Positions 45,970 through 49,402 of a stretch of DNA of 49,402 nucleotides are shown here, in pieces. How positions within the stretch are numbered: position 1 is the stretch's first letter; each line of letters starts with the position of its first letter. The notes beneath the pieces were generated by a model. The model was not told the DNA's origin. It saw only the letters and a program-made list of their open reading frames with translations, and made no database searches. Both the position numbers and the translations under genes were made by a program. The DNA comes from Pseudarthrobacter siccitolerans (GTDB taxonomy: Bacteria > Actinomycetota > Actinomycetes > Actinomycetales > Micrococcaceae): assembly GCF_001046895.1 (NCBI RefSeq), contig NZ_CAQI01000031.1:1-49402 (forward strand), written 5' to 3'.

Positions 45970-46239
45970 ATGCCCATGGGCATTCTCACATCGGCGGAGG
46001 CCGCACAGTCGGCGCTCCACCTGGGGGGACGATTCCTGCTCACGATCTCGATGACGTTGTTTCTGGCCTACGTGCTCTTCATAATCGGGGCCGTCCTGAT
46101 GTCAAGCCTTCTGAGCACGGCTCGCTCCGCCCGCCGGCGCCTCGCGCATAACAGTCCGGCCAAGTCGAGCGCTTCGCAGTCCGCGGCGCCGATGTGGCAG
46201 GTCAACTCCCCGGCCGACCGCCACGGAGCACAGGCGTAG
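45970..46239 (+). CDS. Small membrane protein ahead of the glycan synthase (89 aa)
   Basis: ATG 45970, with GGAGG 8 bases before it, encodes 89 residues: an N-terminal amphipathic part, one long membrane helix (about residues 22-46, LLTISMTLFLAYVLFIIGAV) and a basic then Ser/Ala-rich cytoplasmic tail (STARSARRRLAHNS). It ends 12 bases before the synthase gene and is almost surely cotranscribed. Small membrane partners are common in synthase-dependent glycan systems, so it may be a synthase subunit; this is inference. Confidence 0.65.
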   Translation: MPMGILTSAEAAQSALHLGGRFLLTISMTLFLAYVLFIIGAVLMSSLLSTARSARRRLAHNSPAKSSASQSAAPMWQVNSPADRHGAQA

Positions 46240-46251
46240 GGAACAACGACC

Positions 46252-47589
46252 ATGATGATCCTGTACGGTCAGCGCATCGACTTCGTCCTGATCCTGGCCG
46301 TGAGCCTGGTGCTCCTGTCGGTTCTGTACAGTGTGCTGATGCTCGTGCTGTCCCGGTTCGAACCGGCGTACGCGCGACGTCGAGCGGTGACCTCCCCCGC
46401 AGCCGCGGCCGAAAGAACCGTTATTTTCGTGGTGCCCTGTCTCAACGAGGAGCGGGTCCTCGCCGCAAGTCTCGATCGGCTCGTGGAGATGGATCACCCG
46501 CGGATGCAGGTCCTGGTGATCGATGACGGCTCGAACGACGGCACAGCTGCCATCGTGCGAGCCCGATCCGATCCCCGGGTCAGCCTGCTGCAGCGACGGC
46601 TGCCGACTGCCCGGCAGGGCAAGGGCGAAGCGCTGAATGCGGCGATCCGGCACATCCGCTCCGGGGCGCTCGGCGCCTACACCGACGCCTCGGACGTCGT
46701 TGTCTGTGTCGTGGACGCTGACGGGAGGATGGAGCCGCAGGCCCTGGACGAAGTGATGCCGCTCTTCGCGGATCCCCGCCTGGGCGCCGTACAGATCGGC
46801 GTCCGAATCAACAACCGCCACCAGAACCTGCTGGCCCGGATGCAGGACATCGAGTTCGTACTCTACACCGAGGTCTTCCAACGCGGTCGTCGGCACCTGG
46901 GAAGCGTGGGGCTGGGTGGCAACGGGCAGTTCGTGCGGCTTTCGGCCCTCATCAGCCTCGGCCCCGCACCTTGGTCCAGGAGCCTCTCCGAGGACCTCGA
47001 CCTCGGCGTGCGACTGCTGATCAGGGGGTGGAACATGGAGTTCTGCTCCACCTCGGCCGTGCACCAGCAAGGTCTCGTGGACGTCCGGCGCTGGGTCAAA
47101 CAAAGGACCAGGTGGTTTCAGGGTCACCTGCAGTCCTGGACGCTTGTCCCGTCGGTACTGCGGGACCTGACCGGCGCGCGCCGCGTGGACCTGCTCTACC
47201 ACCTGACCAGCCCTTGCCTCCTCCTGCTCGCCTCCTTTCTCAGCGCCGCCTTCCTGCTGTGGATCGTCAGCATCGTCATCGGCGTCTTCACGTGGTCCCT
47301 GGATTTCTCGTGGTGGTGGGTCTCGGCGTATGCCGGGGCGTTTGGACCCGCGTTGATGTTTGGAGCCGTCTACTGGCGCCAAGAACGGGATCACGGCTTC
47401 GTGCCGCTGACCGCCCTCGTTGTCCTGCACGTCTACGTTGGCTACGCCTTCCTCTGGTACGTCGCCGGATGGAAAGCTGCTTTTCGCTCCCTCGCGGGGC
47501 GGAACTCTTGGGCGAAGACGGATCGGACCACGGACGACCAGGACTCGGCCGCAGAGGAGTTGGACCACCCGTTGACAGCGCCGGCATGA
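46252..47589 (+). CDS. Processive membrane glycosyltransferase family 2 (synthase type)
   Basis: A 445-residue inner-membrane synthase of the cellulose/hyaluronan/NodC type. One N-terminal helix (about 10-34) is followed by the GT-A domain with VVPCLNEERVL, VLVIDDGSNDGT, VVCVVDADGRMEP (DxD), SLSEDLDLGVRLL (ED base) and RRWVKQRTRWFQGHL, the QxxRW acceptor motif. Four C-terminal helices (about 320-425) would form the export channel. ATG 46252 has AGGGAAC upstream. Its TGA overlaps the next ATG (ATGA). Downstream wecB suggests that the polymer contains ManNAc or a derivative, which is inference. Confidence 0.9.
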   Translation: MMILYGQRIDFVLILAVSLVLLSVLYSVLMLVLSRFEPAYARRRAVTSPAAAAERTVIFVVPCLNEERVLAASLDRLVEMDHPRMQVLVIDDGSNDGTAAIVRARSDPRVSLLQRRLPTARQGKGEALNAAIRHIRSGALGAYTDASDVVVCVVDADGRMEPQALDEVMPLFADPRLGAVQIGVRINNRHQNLLARMQDIEFVLYTEVFQRGRRHLGSVGLGGNGQFVRLSALISLGPAPWSRSLSEDLDLGVRLLIRGWNMEFCSTSAVHQQGLVDVRRWVKQRTRWFQGHLQSWTLVPSVLRDLTGARRVDLLYHLTSPCLLLLASFLSAAFLLWIVSIVIGVFTWSLDFSWWWVSAYAGAFGPALMFGAVYWRQERDHGFVPLTALVVLHVYVGYAFLWYVAGWKAAFRSLAGRNSWAKTDRTTDDQDSAAEELDHPLTAPA

Positions 47590-48236
47590 GGACAGCACTG
47601 TTGCTCGGGGCCACGATCCTGCTCGTGGGTTCTATCGCCGTCACCATCGGTCTGAGCCAGCGTGAGACCGGCCCTTGGTCGGACGGGGAGGTCATCGGAC
47701 GGTGGACCGTGATGTACACCGGTTATGGCGAGGCCTCGGGCAATGACGACGAGGTCGTGCTCCATCCCAAGTCGGCCGCCTCCGCGGACATCACTCACGG
47801 CGGTCTCGTGCACACCACCCGCTCCTACATGGACCCCACCTTCGAGGTGACGGTGCATACCGAGCTCCAGGTGCGGAACGGTCCCCCGAACAACTGGGAA
47901 GTGGGCTGGGTGCTGTGGAATCTCAGCGACGACGAGCACTTCTACGCCGTTGCACTCAAGCCCAACGGGTGGGAGATCTCCAAGCAGGACCCCGCCTACC
48001 CTGGCAACCAGCGGTTCATCGCCAGCGGTCTGGAACCGCAGTTCCCCATTGGCCAGGACTACCGCGTGCGCGTGGAGCACGACTGGCCCCGCATGACCGT
48101 GAGCGTCGGCGGGCGGGAGCTCGCGACCATCACCGACGAAGAAAGACCGTACCGCGGCGGAACCATCGGCCTGTACACCGAGGACGCGAGAGTCCGCTTC
48201 ACCGACCTGGACATCCTCGATGCCGCCCCCGACTGA
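47586..48236 (+). CDS. Membrane-anchored concanavalin/LamG-like protein
   Basis: A 216-residue protein with an N-terminal signal anchor (MRTALLLGATILLVGSIAVT) and one beta-sandwich domain: IGRWTVMYTGYGEASGNDDE, WEVGWVLWNLSDDEHFYAVA, GWEISKQDP, YRVRVEHDWPRMTVSVGGRE and GTIGLYTEDARVRFTDLDIL. The order of strands is that of LamG / family-16-type or DUF1080-like domains that bind or cleave glycans. ATG 47586 overlaps the synthase stop by 4 bases, so it is translationally coupled. It probably acts outside the membrane on the newly made polymer. A carbohydrate-binding rather than catalytic role is possible. Confidence 0.8.
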   Translation: MRTALLLGATILLVGSIAVTIGLSQRETGPWSDGEVIGRWTVMYTGYGEASGNDDEVVLHPKSAASADITHGGLVHTTRSYMDPTFEVTVHTELQVRNGPPNNWEVGWVLWNLSDDEHFYAVALKPNGWEISKQDPAYPGNQRFIASGLEPQFPIGQDYRVRVEHDWPRMTVSVGGRELATITDEERPYRGGTIGLYTEDARVRFTDLDILDAAPD

Positions 48237-48285
48237 CCAGGGCCTTCGGGCTCCCACCAGACACCCAACGCACAGGAGCAATCCC

Positions 48286-49402
48286 ATGTCTCACTCGTTC
48301 CACAGAGCGCCCGTCTCCGTCATGGCGATCTACGGCACACGGCCCGAGGCCATCAAGATGGCCCCTCTCGTAATCGCACTGCGCGACGACCCGCGCTTCG
48401 AGGTCCGCGTGGTCGTCACGGGCCAGCACCGCGAGATGCTGGACCAGGTCAATCAGTCCTTCGGCATCGTCCCGGACCGGGACCTGAACATCCATGCCGC
48501 TGGTCAGACGCTGACCGAGATCACGACACGGACGTTGCATGGATTGGCTCAGGTATTCGACGACGACCGACCGGATGCGGTTCTGGTGCAGGGCGACACG
48601 ACGACCACCTTCGCCGCGTCCCTGGCGGCCTTCTACGCCGCCGTCACGGTAGTGCACACCGAGGCGGGACTGCGGACGGGCAACAAATACTCGCCCTACC
48701 CAGAAGAGATCAACCGGCGGCTCACCGGCCAGATGGCCTCCCTCCATCTGGCTCCAACGTGGGCCGCGCGGGACAACCTGCTGCACGAGAACGTCCCTTC
48801 CGACTCGATCGTGGTGACGGGCAACTCGGTCATCGACGCCCTGTTATTCACTGTCGCCTCCCGGCCGAGGATCGAGGACCCGGCACTGGGCGCGCGGCTG
48901 GCGGCGGGGCGTCCGGTGGTGCTCGTGACGGCACACCGCCGTGAATCGTGGGGAGAACCGCTGCGTCAGGTCGGCCGGGCGATCGCCCGGCTGGCTGCAG
49001 CGCATCCGGACCACGACTTCGTCTTCCCGGCGCACCGCAATCCCCTGGTGCGCGAGGCGATCCTGCCTGCTGTGCAGCATTGCCCCAACGTCCTGATTAC
49101 GGAACCCCTGCCCTACGCACAGTTCTGCGCACTGCTGGAGCGCTCCTTCATCATCCTGACCGACAGCGGCGGAGTGCAGGAGGAGGGGCCCTCGCTGGGC
49201 AAACCGGTGCTGGTCATGCGGGATACGACCGAACGGCCGGAAGCGGTGGCCGTGGGCGCCGTGCAACTGGTGGGCACGGACGAGGAGACGATCGTGGACG
49301 CGGTGTCTATCCTCATCAAGGACGAACGGATCTACCGGCGCATGGCGAGGGCGCTCAATCCCTACGGCGACGGCCACGCCGCCGAGCGGACAGTCCGGGC
49401 TC
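48286..49402 (+). CDS. wecB: UDP-N-acetylglucosamine 2-epimerase, non-hydrolysing (cut by right edge)
   Basis: WecB converts UDP-GlcNAc to UDP-ManNAc in the cytosol. The visible 372 residues hold YGTRPEAIKMAPL, VTGQHREMLDQV, VLVQGDTTTTFAA, VHTEAGLRTG, YPEEINRRLTG, GNSVIDALL, VTAHRRESWGEPL, then DSGGVQEEGPSLGKPVLVMR and TERPEAVAVGAVQLVG, every hallmark of the family. Only the last few residues are missing. ATG 48286 has AGGAGC 8 bases upstream; the gene follows the beta-sandwich gene by 49 bases, in the same operon as the synthase. Confidence 0.95.
   Translation, partial: MSHSFHRAPVSVMAIYGTRPEAIKMAPLVIALRDDPRFEVRVVVTGQHREMLDQVNQSFGIVPDRDLNIHAAGQTLTEITTRTLHGLAQVFDDDRPDAVLVQGDTTTTFAASLAAFYAAVTVVHTEAGLRTGNKYSPYPEEINRRLTGQMASLHLAPTWAARDNLLHENVPSDSIVVTGNSVIDALLFTVASRPRIEDPALGARLAAGRPVVLVTAHRRESWGEPLRQVGRAIARLAAAHPDHDFVFPAHRNPLVREAILPAVQHCPNVLITEPLPYAQFCALLERSFIILTDSGGVQEEGPSLGKPVLVMRDTTERPEAVAVGAVQLVGTDEETIVDAVSILIKDERIYRRMARALNPYGDGHAAERTVRA

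Noticed and set aside
46102..47598. 498-codon minus-strand open frame
   Set aside because: It mirrors the GT2 synthase gene; long antisense frames are expected in high-G+C DNA, and the product is a Gly/His/Asp-rich nonsense sequence.
47442..48287. 281-codon minus-strand open frame
   Set aside because: It is opposite the synthase end and the concanavalin-like gene; its product is low-complexity and unmatched to any family I know.

Overview
The window looks like a chromosomal segment from a high-G+C actinobacterium of the Micrococcaceae / Arthrobacter kind. This rests on codon use, frequent GTG and TTG starts, an LAxTG-type wall-sorting signal, Wzx/Wzy genes sitting with a DUF4012 protein and a fused chain-length/tyrosine-kinase protein, and ISL3- and IS30-family insertion sequences. 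No tRNA, rRNA or CRISPR array was seen. The species assignment is inference.

From 1 to about 25.4 kb lies a large Wzx/Wzy-type surface polysaccharide locus. It holds rmlA (cut by the left edge) and a frameshifted rmlB (nucleotide-sugar supply), a VanZ-like protein, a small LANTG surface protein, a DUF4012 membrane protein, a WbaP-type initiating phosphoglycosyltransferase and a BY-kinase (all minus strand), three overlapping glycosyltransferases (plus strand), a GMD/RMD-like pair (GDP-deoxyhexose), a Wzx flippase, a Wzy polymerase, and two membrane proteins of the OpgC and acyltransferase-3 types. The stretch from about 7 to 20 kb is visibly richer in A+T than the flanks, as is common for transferred glycan loci. 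Three ISL3 remnants and one IS30 copy have broken it up.

From 25.4 to 34.5 kb is an accessory, partly decayed region. It contains three tiny single-pass membrane proteins ahead of a ParA/MinD-like ATPase with a disordered N-terminus, a secreted SGNH hydrolase carrying a phage-tail-fibre-like segment, a decayed gene, more small ORFs, an Lrp/AsnC regulator, an ArsR-type regulator with an ANTAR-like tail, and an HPt-like protein that lacks the phospho-accepting histidine.

From 34.7 to 41.5 kb is a second polysaccharide locus: a compact minus-strand operon of a PelG-like membrane protein, a PelF-like glycosyltransferase, a putative glycoside hydrolase and GalE, with a secreted DUF4832 protein converging on it. 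The genes overlap or nearly touch. galE appears to start at ATT. I regard this as the best candidate for an under-described system: a reduced Pel-like pathway without recognisable PelD or PelE here.

From 42.3 kb to the right edge are galU (with a hairpin covering its ribosome binding site), an orphan OmpR-type response regulator, a short BTAD/SARP-type regulator, and a third, synthase-type glycan operon: small membrane protein, processive GT2 synthase, membrane-anchored concanavalin-like protein, and UDP-GlcNAc 2-epimerase (cut by the right edge). GalU, GalE, RmlA/B, GMD and WecB would together supply the nucleotide sugars for these three systems.
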